Source: CAVWGP01 sp963754645 (GTDB taxonomy: Bacteria > Pseudomonadota > Alphaproteobacteria > Bin65). Taken from it: a stretch of DNA of 64,000 nt. This document shows, in pieces, positions 52,171 through 61,100 of this stretch. The translations under genes were made by a program, and so were the position numbers. Each line of letters opens with the position of its first letter. Position 1 is the first letter of the stretch. A model generated the notes under the pieces. It searched no databases. It was not told the origin of the DNA and saw only the letters and a program-made list of their open reading frames with translations. Location of the stretch: positions 1,494,467-1,558,466 of the forward strand of contig CAVWGP010000004.1 of NCBI GenBank assembly GCA_963754645.1, read 5' to 3'.

Positions 52171-54336
52171 TTAGAAATTCAGCTCGCGGACGACGACGGC
52201 GGCGGCCTGGCGCCAAATGCGCACAATCAAACTTTGCGCAGGCGCGTCGATAAACACCGTGCCGCGCATCTCGCTGGCGATCGGCACGCCCGCCTCGATC
52301 GCGGCGAAATGCACGCGATAGACCGCCGCGGTCGGCTTGAGCGCGCCGTCCGGCTCGCGGGTCACGGGAATATCGCCGCCGTAAATCGATGCCAGCGACG
52401 CGACCGACAGGGCCGCGATGTTGCTTGGCTCGATCGACTGAACCACGAGCGCGAAGTCCGCGCCTTCGGGGACCGACGGCAGGAACCGCGCGCGGGCGCC
52501 GATGCGAACGCGGCTCAGATCGTGCTCGCTGACATAAGCCGTAATCGCCACGCGGGTGGGATCGACGAGGACGCCGAGCAATGTTTTTTCGTTGAGCCAC
52601 TGACCCAGATAAATATCCGTGTTGAGCTGCTGGATGCGGCCGGCAAACGGCGCGTGAATCTCGAGGCGTTTCTGTTCTTCCAAGAGGCCCGCGAGCTTGG
52701 CCCGGTTGGCCAGCAGTTTTTCGATCAGCACCGGCTGCTTTTCCGCCTGCGCCGCGTCGGACCCGGTCTGCTCGATCTCGCGCCGCAGCGCTTCGATTTC
52801 GAGCTCGGCCAGCTTGATGTTCTGCCGCAGCGTCGAGGAATCGAGGCCGAAGATGAGCGCATTTGCCGCCACCGTTTCGCCGTCGCGCACTTGAACATTG
52901 GCCAGCCGGCCCGGTACGGGTGCATAGATCTTCGACACCTGCTGCGCGCCGAGGAACGCCGGCGCGCCGACCTCGCCATACCACGGCACGAACAGCGCGA
53001 GAAAAAGCGCCGCGATCGCGCCCAACGTGGCGACGCCGCCGCGCGTCAAATTCATTCCGCTACGCTGCTTGAGCCACACGCGCACCTCCTGCCCGATCGG
53101 GCGCAGAATGAACCACCATAGCTCGACCACGAGCAGAAACAGGCCGAGCAACTTGAAGAAGTAGTGATAGACGGCAAAAGCGATGCCGACGAAAAGGAAG
53201 AAGCGATAAATCCAGGTGAAATACGCGTAGAACAGCAGCAGGCGCCGCCGCCGCGACGAGAACTGCTCGGGCGGCGCCACGCCGAAGCCGAACAGGAACT
53301 CGCGCAGGCGCCAGCGGGCGAGCGCGAAAGCCCGGTTTTGCAGGTTCGGCACCTCGAGCCAATCGGATAGGACGTAGTATCCGTCGAAGCGCATGAACGG
53401 ACTGAGATTGATCGCGACGGTCGAAACCCAATTGACGACCGCGATCGCAAAGGCCGCGTTGCGCAAGGCGCCGTCCGGCGCCGCACACCAAATCAAGGTG
53501 GCAAGCACCGCGAGCGAAATTTCCGCCGCCACGCCCGCCAAATCGACCTCCATCCGCGCGCGGCGCAACGTCAGGCGCCACGCATCGGTCGTATCGGTGT
53601 AGGGCACCGGCCAAAACAGCAGAAACGCGACACCCATCGACGGCACCCGCAAGCCGTGATGCTTCGCGGTCAAGCCATGGCCGAATTCGTGGATGACCTT
53701 GCTGACGGCCAGCGCCGCCGCAAACCACGCAAAGCCTTGCAGCGAGAGGCTGTTGGCCAAACTTTGCTCGAATTTGTCCCATTGCCGCCCGATCAAATAG
53801 AGGCCGAGCAGTGCCACGACGCCGAGCAGCGACCAATAGGCGCGGCCGAAAAAGAACCGGCAATACGGAGCGACGCGCCCAAGGAAGCCATCGGGCCGCA
53901 GCAACGGAACGCGGAAGAATAGGTAGCTGTGCAGCAGCCAAACGCCGATATTGCGCTTGCGCGCGTCGCGGTCGCGGATCAGCCGGGCGACGCCGTCGGC
54001 ATCGGCGCAAACCGCGAGCTGATTGCCGAGCAGGAATTCGGCCAAGGCCTGCACGTCCTGCGGATCGATAACGATGCCGCCGCGCTTCGATATCAACGCC
54101 GCAAGCGCGTCGGGCGGCATAGGCCGCCACTCGCTCAGAATGCGAAACTCGCGCCAGCCGATCCGGAAAAAGCAGTTGCGCAACGGGTCGTGGATCGTCC
54201 AACTCGGCGAGCCGTCGGTTTGCCGCGGCCCCGGCACGAGGTCGAGATCGTCGCGCAGGTCCGGCAGGATCGCGATCGGCTTCCGGCCCGTGGCGAGCTT
54301 CGGTCCCGGCGCCGCCAGGCTGGATGCCGGTATCAC
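52171..54336 (-). CDS. M50 (site-2-protease-like) membrane metallopeptidase fused to a HlyD-type periplasmic adaptor
   Basis: This 721-residue protein joins two functions. The N-terminal ~130 residues look like a PqqD-like region (HDPLRNCFFRIGWREFRILSEW). Next is a membrane zinc-protease core: H216-E-F-G-H220 in VSKVIHEFGHGLTAKHHG and N310-x2-P-x4-D-G in NLSPFMRFDGYY, both complete. Several more membrane helices follow, then a C-terminal HlyD adaptor with a lipoyl-like start (KIYAPVPGRLANVQVRDGE), a coiled coil (LAELEIEALRREIEQTG) and a beta barrel. The GTG start at 54336 is 4 nt after the preceding TGA. As the last gene of the exporter-like cluster it may combine processing with bridging of the envelope. 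Fusions of this type are known but poorly studied. Confidence 0.85.
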   Translation of the reverse strand: MIPASSLAAPGPKLATGRKPIAILPDLRDDLDLVPGPRQTDGSPSWTIHDPLRNCFFRIGWREFRILSEWRPMPPDALAALISKRGGIVIDPQDVQALAEFLLGNQLAVCADADGVARLIRDRDARKRNIGVWLLHSYLFFRVPLLRPDGFLGRVAPYCRFFFGRAYWSLLGVVALLGLYLIGRQWDKFEQSLANSLSLQGFAWFAAALAVSKVIHEFGHGLTAKHHGLRVPSMGVAFLLFWPVPYTDTTDAWRLTLRRARMEVDLAGVAAEISLAVLATLIWCAAPDGALRNAAFAIAVVNWVSTVAINLSPFMRFDGYYVLSDWLEVPNLQNRAFALARWRLREFLFGFGVAPPEQFSSRRRRLLLFYAYFTWIYRFFLFVGIAFAVYHYFFKLLGLFLLVVELWWFILRPIGQEVRVWLKQRSGMNLTRGGVATLGAIAALFLALFVPWYGEVGAPAFLGAQQVSKIYAPVPGRLANVQVRDGETVAANALIFGLDSSTLRQNIKLAELEIEALRREIEQTGSDAAQAEKQPVLIEKLLANRAKLAGLLEEQKRLEIHAPFAGRIQQLNTDIYLGQWLNEKTLLGVLVDPTRVAITAYVSEHDLSRVRIGARARFLPSVPEGADFALVVQSIEPSNIAALSVASLASIYGGDIPVTREPDGALKPTAAVYRVHFAAIEAGVPIASEMRGTVFIDAPAQSLIVRIWRQAAAVVVRELNF

Positions 54337-54340
54337 GGCT

Positions 54341-55709
54341 TCACCAGCCGACGGTCTGCCGCAGGGCGGCGATCGGCCTGCGGAACAAATAGTAAAAGAG
54401 CGTGACGCGCTCGCCGTAGAGCTTGGCCGAGCCGTTGAGGCCGAGCCGCGCGGTTTCGTCCGGCATGTCGAAATCGGCCCGCAAGCGATAGGACATGATT
54501 TGCGCCGGCGAGCTTTCCGCCTCGTAGCTGGTCTCGACAAGGCGCGCCGACAGCGGCTTCAGCGGCGCGATATGCATGAAGAAACGGACTTCGGCCCCCG
54601 GCGCAAGATTGACCGCATCGCCGACCGGCAGCCAAATTTGCAGGCGCGTTCGCGCTGGATCGGCCACGCTCATGATTTTTTGTCCGATCTCGACCGGCCG
54701 GCCAACCCAATCGTTCGGATCCGAATAAACCGCAACTCCGTCGCGCGGCGCCACGACTTTCATTTGTTGGAGCAATGTCGCGTAGTAATCGATTTCGGTT
54801 TGCCGCAGCTCGACGCGCACGCGCAGCAAATCGGTTTCCGCCTTGCTTTCGTTGCTGGTGAACGCCTTTTGCGACGCGCGCAGCAGCTCGGCGCGCGTCA
54901 GCTCGAGCGAACGCTGGGCCACTTCGTGCTTGGTTCGGATTTCGGTATCGTCGAACGTCAAGAGCAGTTGACCGCGCTTCACGGCCGCGCCCGGCCGCAC
55001 CTCGATCGTCTTGACGACGCCCTTGACCGGCGCCGTTACGACGGTCGAAATCCCGGGCGATGATCTCGGCCGGCGCGATGGCGGAGAGATGCACCGGAAG
55101 CAACAGGCCGGCCGCGAGCAGTCCCGGCGCCACGTAGCGCAGCGCGACGCGGCGCCAATTGCGTTTCCCGTCCCGCCCGCGGCGCGGCGCCAGCAGCGCG
55201 CGCTCGGCATGGCCGAAAAGATCGGCGACATGTTCGGCCACGACGAAATCGGCTTCGCGCCAAGCGTCGCTCCTGATCAAAATCAAACCGCCCGTCGTGA
55301 GGCCGCGATCGCCGAACGGCAGCCACATCACGCGGCCGGTCGCCGAACTTGCCCATTCGTCGCGCAGCGAGCCCGGCGGCAGTTTGTCGGCCAGGATTTC
55401 ATGAATCTTGCCGCAATTCGGTCCGGCAGCCACCGTCTTGGCCAATGCCGCGGCCCAACGGACGAACGGCGCGTCGCGCGCAACGCCGGAAACCGCCGAG
55501 ATCGCCTCGATGCGCGGCTCGTCGTTGCCCTTGAGCCAATAGAGCGCAGTGCCATAAGGCAAAACGCGCTGCGTCTCGTTGACGATGACGAAGCCCAGCG
55601 TCGCCGCGTCGGTCGCCCTGCGGGCTTCGATCTCGAGCTGCAGCAGCGCGGTCAGCCGCCGGACCTGGGCGGCGTTGTCGGTTGGGCGAAGCGGCGGGTT
55701 GATGGACAT
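54341..55709 (-). CDS. GAF-like domain plus HlyD-type membrane-fusion adaptor, one frameshift
   Basis: Reading through one extra base gives about 455 residues. Residues 1-~170 resemble a GAF-type sensor domain (LGFVIVNETQRVLPYGTALYWL, WLPFGDRGLTTGGLILIRSD). One membrane helix follows (VALRYVAPGLLAAGLLLPVH), then a HlyD adaptor: TVVTAPVKGVVKTIEVRPGAAVKRGQ (lipoyl part), a coiled coil, and a beta-barrel part with RPVEIGQKIMSVADPARTRL. The shift lies in an AAA run at 55,048-55,050; removing one A restores SAIAPAEIIARD-STVVTAPVKG. The start at 55709 is 8 nt after the previous stop. It should sit in the inner membrane with the sensor domain in the cytoplasm. Confidence 0.8.
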
Positions 55710-55717
55710 GGCGGCGC

Positions 55718-56503
55718 CTATTCGCGTGCAAGTTGCACGTTTCCGCTCATGCCCGGCAGCAATTCGGGGTGCTCGCCGACGATCTCGCCGATAATCTCGA
55801 TCGAGCGGCTCACCGCATCGACGCGGGCGCTCATCAAGGTTACCTTGGCCGCGTAGGACCGTCCGGTTTCGTCGACCGCTATCTTGAACGGCGCGTCGAT
55901 CTTGAGCCATGCGAGCCACTGGGACGGCACGATCATCGTGACCCGCAGCGGACCGGTGGCGACGATTTCGAGCAGCGGCTTGTTGGACTGGGCAACTTCA
56001 TAAGCGTTGATGTAGCGCTTGGCGACTCGGCCGTCGTAGGGCGCCGCAACCACGCAGCGCTCGACGATGGCCCTGATTTCCGCAAGCTGTCCGTCGGCCT
56101 TCATCGCCTCGGCCTTGGCGATTTCGACCTCAAGCTGGCCGATCGATTTGAGCTGCGCCAGGCGCTCCTTGGCTTGAAGCTGCGCGCGCGCCGAATTGTA
56201 CGACGCTTCCGCCATCGTCAATCGGGCGCGATGCACGGCGCAGTCGAATTCGACCAGCACCGAATTTTTTACAAATCGCGAGCCGGTATCGACGTTGACG
56301 CGCAACACGGTCAACGTGAGCTCGGTCGAAAGCGCCGCCTCCTTCTGGGCGGCGATCAGCGCGCGAACCGGGCGGTTTTCCGATTGCGCAACGACATCGG
56401 GCACGATCGCGCAAACGGAAAAGTGGACGGCGCACGCAAGGCGCGCGAAGCCGCTTGCCGTGCGCAGCCGAGGAGTCGCTCTTGTTTCGTTGCAATGCCT
56501 CAT
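55718..56503 (-). CDS. small HlyD-family periplasmic adaptor
   Basis: This 261-residue exported adaptor has a signal peptide (FARLACAVHFSVCAIVPDVVAQ), a half lipoyl domain (TLTVLRVNVDTGSRFVKNSVLVEFD), a helical hairpin (ARLTMAEASYNSARAQLQAKERLAQLKSIGQLEVEIAKAEAMKADG) and a barrel with VERCVVAAPYDGRVAKRYIN. It resembles shortened membrane-fusion proteins of RND or ABC export systems. It starts 5 bp after the TolC-like stop and ends 8 bp before the GAF-HlyD start, so it is part of one operon. Confidence 0.85.
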   Translation of the reverse strand: MRHCNETRATPRLRTASGFARLACAVHFSVCAIVPDVVAQSENRPVRALIAAQKEAALSTELTLTVLRVNVDTGSRFVKNSVLVEFDCAVHRARLTMAEASYNSARAQLQAKERLAQLKSIGQLEVEIAKAEAMKADGQLAEIRAIVERCVVAAPYDGRVAKRYINAYEVAQSNKPLLEIVATGPLRVTMIVPSQWLAWLKIDAPFKIAVDETGRSYAAKVTLMSARVDAVSRSIEIIGEIVGEHPELLPGMSGNVQLARE

Positions 56504-56508
56504 CGAAT

Positions 56509-58125
56509 CTAATTGGCTCTCGTGTGCCGCTCCCCGATGATGTCCGGCGCGGTCAGCGTCTTGGCCGGCGCGGCTGAAGGCGCGCGCGGCGGCGCGTTGG
56601 CAATCATGGCCCGCCAGGTTTCTTTCGAATCCTCGGCGGTTTTCTTGATGCGCGTGTCCAGCCCGCTGCGGAAAAATTCCTCGAACGCGGCGACGATGGC
56701 GCCGAGATCGTCGTTCGCGATTTTTTCGGGCACGAGATCGATGCCGATCGAAGTCAGCATTTCGCTGCGCGCGCCCTGCGCTTCGGCATAGGTGAAGTAG
56801 TAGTCGAGCTCAGATAGATGGTAACTCGCCAATGCTTCGACATAAGCCGCCTCGCCCGCGATCGAGACTTGGCGCGCGGCCGCCGTGGTGCGCAAATTCT
56901 CGCCTTCGACGCGGAACTGCCGCTGCGCCAGAGCGAGTTCCTTGAGCTTCTCCGCGTAGGTTTCGTGCGCGATGTGCATTTGGGCCAAGACCGCCAGGGT
57001 CATCGAACGGCGCTCATGGATGGCCAATTGCTCGCGAACTTCGGCAAGGTCGAGCCTCGATTTCAAGCTCGCAAGCTTGATGATCTGCACGGTGAGGCGC
57101 GCGCCGAATTCGGCCCAAGTGTTATTGAAGAGAAACTCATTGGTGTCGAAATTGAACGAACCATCGAGGCGGATGCCCGGCAAGGTCGCCAAGATCTCGA
57201 CGTATTTTTCGAGCGCGGCGACGCGGTTCTTGTAGTCGAATTCATAGAGCTCCGGCCGGTTCGTCAGCGCCATGATCCGCAACGTGGAAATATCCGACGG
57301 CGCGCCCGCCAGGGCCGGAAGGTTGCCGCGGATGCCGCCCGCCAGCGCGAATCGCGCGTTCGGATCGATATTCATCAGCGCCGCGATTTCGCTGCGCGCC
57401 AGGCCGAGCTGGCCCTCGCGCCGCTGCAACTCGCGCATGGTGCGAAGCAGCCGGCGTTCGAATTCGAGCGCATCCCTCGGCGATATGTCGCCGTTCTGCT
57501 GGGCCCGGCGGGTTCGCGCGATGGCGCCTTCCGCGGCCGCGATCGTCTGGCGCATGGGTTGCGACAGCCGCTCCGCCGCCAGCGCCCGCCAATACGCGCG
57601 CTGCGTGTCGTTCATGATTCGGTTGGTGACCTTGCGCCGGACCTCCTGCGCCATCAGGACCTTGTTGCCCTGCTGGCGAAGCCGGATATAGCTGACGCCG
57701 AAATCGAGCAGGCCCCACACAGCGCGGACGTCGGCCAGGAAGCGGTGGCGGCTCAGGGACGTCGAAGGTTCGAGCGACTGGCGCCGCGTGATCAATGACA
57801 GGCTGCTCGATCCGGCTTCGTTGCTGCGGCCGCGATATTCGATGGAACCGTCGATGCTGGGCAGCAGGCTGAAGCGCGAAACGTCGAATTCGCCGGCGGC
57901 ATAAAATGCCTCCATGACGCGAATCTGGCGATCCAGATTGTATTTCAGCGCCCGTGCCATCGCTTCGTAGAGATTGATCGGGCCGGTGGGTGCGGTCTGG
58001 GATGCGAAAATAGCATCCATGTCCTGCTTCGCGGTCGTCTGCCGCTCGGCCTCCGTTATTGGCGGAGGCTGGCAGGCCGCCAGCGCGATCGGCAGCACCG
58101 CCGCCAAAAGAAACCGCATATTCAT
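56509..58125 (-). CDS. TolC-family outer-membrane efflux lipoprotein
   Basis: This 538-residue protein has a lipoprotein signal (LLAAVLPIALAACQPP, Cys at about 18) and the long amphipathic helices of the TolC fold: ALKYNLDRQIRVMEAFYAAGEF, LSQPMRQTIAAAEGAIARTRRAQQ, and the repeated half with LARSEIAALMNIDP and ALAQRQFRVEGENLRTTAAARQVS. It should form an outer-membrane channel-tunnel for the adaptors encoded behind it. The C-terminal ~50 residues are a Pro/Ala-rich extension. AAGGG precedes ATG 58125. It is 65 bp after the giant repeat-protein stop. Confidence 0.9.
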   Translation of the reverse strand: MNMRFLLAAVLPIALAACQPPPITEAERQTTAKQDMDAIFASQTAPTGPINLYEAMARALKYNLDRQIRVMEAFYAAGEFDVSRFSLLPSIDGSIEYRGRSNEAGSSSLSLITRRQSLEPSTSLSRHRFLADVRAVWGLLDFGVSYIRLRQQGNKVLMAQEVRRKVTNRIMNDTQRAYWRALAAERLSQPMRQTIAAAEGAIARTRRAQQNGDISPRDALEFERRLLRTMRELQRREGQLGLARSEIAALMNIDPNARFALAGGIRGNLPALAGAPSDISTLRIMALTNRPELYEFDYKNRVAALEKYVEILATLPGIRLDGSFNFDTNEFLFNNTWAEFGARLTVQIIKLASLKSRLDLAEVREQLAIHERRSMTLAVLAQMHIAHETYAEKLKELALAQRQFRVEGENLRTTAAARQVSIAGEAAYVEALASYHLSELDYYFTYAEAQGARSEMLTSIGIDLVPEKIANDDLGAIVAAFEEFFRSGLDTRIKKTAEDSKETWRAMIANAPPRAPSAAPAKTLTAPDIIGERHTRAN

Positions 58126-58190
58126 TGTGAACCCTTGGTGTGAGCGCGTGAAATGGCCTGTGGAATAGGCCGGTCTATTTCCTGTGCTTC

Positions 58191-61100
58191 TTAGGGAACG
58201 AGCTTCGATACGCGCGCCGCTTTTGTTTCGAGCGTGTCAGCGGCGGCGCGCAGCTTGTTTTTGAATCCATCGGCGGTCGTATTGCCCGCCGAATCGTTAA
58301 CGATTGGGAAACCGTCAGCGACCGATTGAATCAATGTCACAACATCGTTAAAAATTTGGCTACGGTCATCGGGGGACGGAAGATTGCTTTCCAATGGATC
58401 GGCAAAGCTGGGCCGTGGCATGAAATCGCCGTTGCGGTTATTCCGCTCCACAATGATAGGCACCGGGTTGGAGTCGAAAAATTTATTGCCCCAAACGGTT
58501 GTTTGATCGACGACATTCGTCGTGATCGGCAGCGTCGCATCCGCCCCGCCGGACTCACCCCGAACGGAATTGTCGGCAACGCGTTGGAATATGCTCATAT
58601 TGAGCGGCAAGGTCGATTGCGTGCGGCTGCCTTCCTTGAAAACATCGACGATCGATCGCAATGTAATGGCGGCGTCGGCGCCGGTCGTGGACTGATTGCT
58701 CGCCGACGGCCCGCCGCCGGTCGTGCCAAGGAACTGCTTGATGACGTTGTATAACGGGTCGTCGCCAAAACTAGCGGCCGGAGCCGGTGACCCGGCGCTG
58801 GCGCTGACAGTCCACTGAAATTGCGTGGATACCGACGCACCCTGACTATCCGTCGCGGTGATCGTTACCGTGTAGGGCCCGCCGGTCGAGGCATTGGCTG
58901 GCAGCGAACCAGCGATCGTGCCGGCTGGGCTGATCGAGAGCCCAGGCGGCAATCCGCTGGCCGTGTAGGTGATTGCGTCATCGTCGGCGAAGTTCGGCGC
59001 CACGTCGAGATTGACCGCGGCTCCTTCGACGCTGCTCTGGTCGGCGATCGGCGACACGGTGGGCGACGGGTTCGTGCCGGTCCAGATAAAGGTATCGGTG
59101 ACCGTCGCCCCTTGCGCGTCGGTCGCGGTGACCGTGATCGTATAGGGTCCGGCGACGGAGGCATCGGCCGGCAGCGTGCCGGTGATCGTGCCTGCTGCGC
59201 TGATGCTGAGGCCCACCGGCAGACCCGACGCGGTGTAAGTCAGCGCGTCATCGTCGGCGAAGTTCGGCGCCACGTCGAGATTGACCGCGGCACCGTCGGC
59301 GCTCGCTCTGATCGGCGATCGGCGACACGGTCGGCGCCGGGTTCGTGCCGGTCCAGGTGAACGTATCGGTGACCGTCGCCCCTTGCGCGTCGGTCGCGGT
59401 GACCGTGATCGTATAGGGTCCGGCGACCGAGGCATCGGCCGGCAAGCGTGCCGGTGATCGTGCCTGCTGCGCTGATGCTGAGGCCCACCGGCAGACCAGA
59501 CGCGGTGTAAGTCAGCGCGTCATCGTCGGCGAAGTTCGGCGCCACGTCGAGATTGACGGCGGCTCCTTCAACGCTGCTCTGGTCGGCGATCGGCGACACG
59601 GTGGGCGACGGGTTCGTGCCGGTCCAGATAAACGTATCGGTGACCGTCGCCCCCTGGGCGTCGGTCGCGGTGACCGTGATCGTATAGGGTCCGGCGACCG
59701 AGGCGTTCGCCGGCAACGTGCCGGTGATCGTACCGCCGGCGCTGATGCTCAAGCCCGCCGGGAGACCCGTGGCCGTGTAGGTGATTGCGTCATCGTCGGC
59801 GAAGTTCGGCGCCACGTCGAGATTGACCGCGGCTCCTTCGACGCTGCTCTGGTCGGCGATCGGCGACACGGTCGGCGACGGGTTCGTGCCGGTCCAGGTA
59901 AACGTATCGGTGACCGTCGCCCCTTGCGCGTCGGTCGCGGTGACCGTGATCGTATAGGGTCCGGCGACCGAGGCATCGGCCGGCAAGGTGCCGGTGATCG
60001 TGCCTGCTGCGCTGATGCTGAGGCCCACCGGCAGACCAGACGCGGTGTAAGTCAGCGCGTCATCGTCGGCGAAGTTCGGCGCCACGTCGAGATTGACGGC
60101 GGCTCCTTCGACGCTGCTCTGGTCGGCGATCGGCGACACGGTCGGCGACGGGTTCGTGCCGGTCCAGATAAACGTATCGGTGACCGTCGCCCCTTGCGCG
60201 TCGGTCGCGGTGACCGTGATCGTATAGGGTCCGGCGACCGAGGCGTTCGCCGGCAACGTGCCGGTGATCGTGCCTGCCGGCGCTGATGCTGAGGCCCGCC
60301 GGCAGACCCGACGCGGTGTAGGTGAGCGCGTCATCGTCGGCGAAGTTCGGCGCCACGTCGAGATTGACCGCGGCTCCTTCGACGCTGCTCTGGTCGGCGA
60401 TCGGCGACACGGTCGGCGCCGGGTTCGTGCCGGTCCAGGTGAAGGTATCGGTGACCGTCGCCCCTTGCGCGTCGGTCGCGGTGACCGTGATCGTATAGGG
60501 TCCGGCGACCGAGGCATTGGCCGGCAAGGTGCCGGTGATCGTGCCGCGGCGCTGATGCTGAGGCCCGCCGGGAGACCCGAGGCCGTGTAGGTGAGTGCGT
60601 CATCGTCGGCGAAGTTCGGCGCCACGTCGAGATTGACCGCGGCTCCTTCGACGCTGCTCTGGTCGGCGATCGGCGACACGGTCGGCGACGGGTTCGTGCC
60701 GGTCCAGGTAAACGTATCGGTGACCGTCGCCCCTTGCGCGTCGGTCGCGGTGACCGTGATCGTATAGGGTCCGGCGACCGAGGCGTTCGCCGGCAACGTG
60801 CCGGTGATCGTGCCTGCTGCGCTGATGCTGAGGCCCGCCGGCAGACCCGACGCCGTGTAAGTCGATGCGCGTCATCGTCGGCGAAGTTCGGCGCCACGTC
60901 GAGATTGACCGCGGCTCCGTCGGCGCTGCTCTGATCGGCGATCGGCGACACGGTCGGCGCCGGATTCGTGCCGGTCCAGGTGAAGGTATCGGTGACCGTC
61001 GCCCCTTGCGCGTCGGTCGCGGTGACCGTGATCGTATAGGGTCCGGCGACCGAGGCGTTCGCCGGCAAGCGTGCCGGTGATCGTGCCTGCTGCGCTGATG

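Noticed and set aside
58191..59435. Treating the repeat-protein fragments as several separate genes
   Set aside because: Repeat phase and residues continue across each frame break, and no ribosome sites precede the fragment starts.
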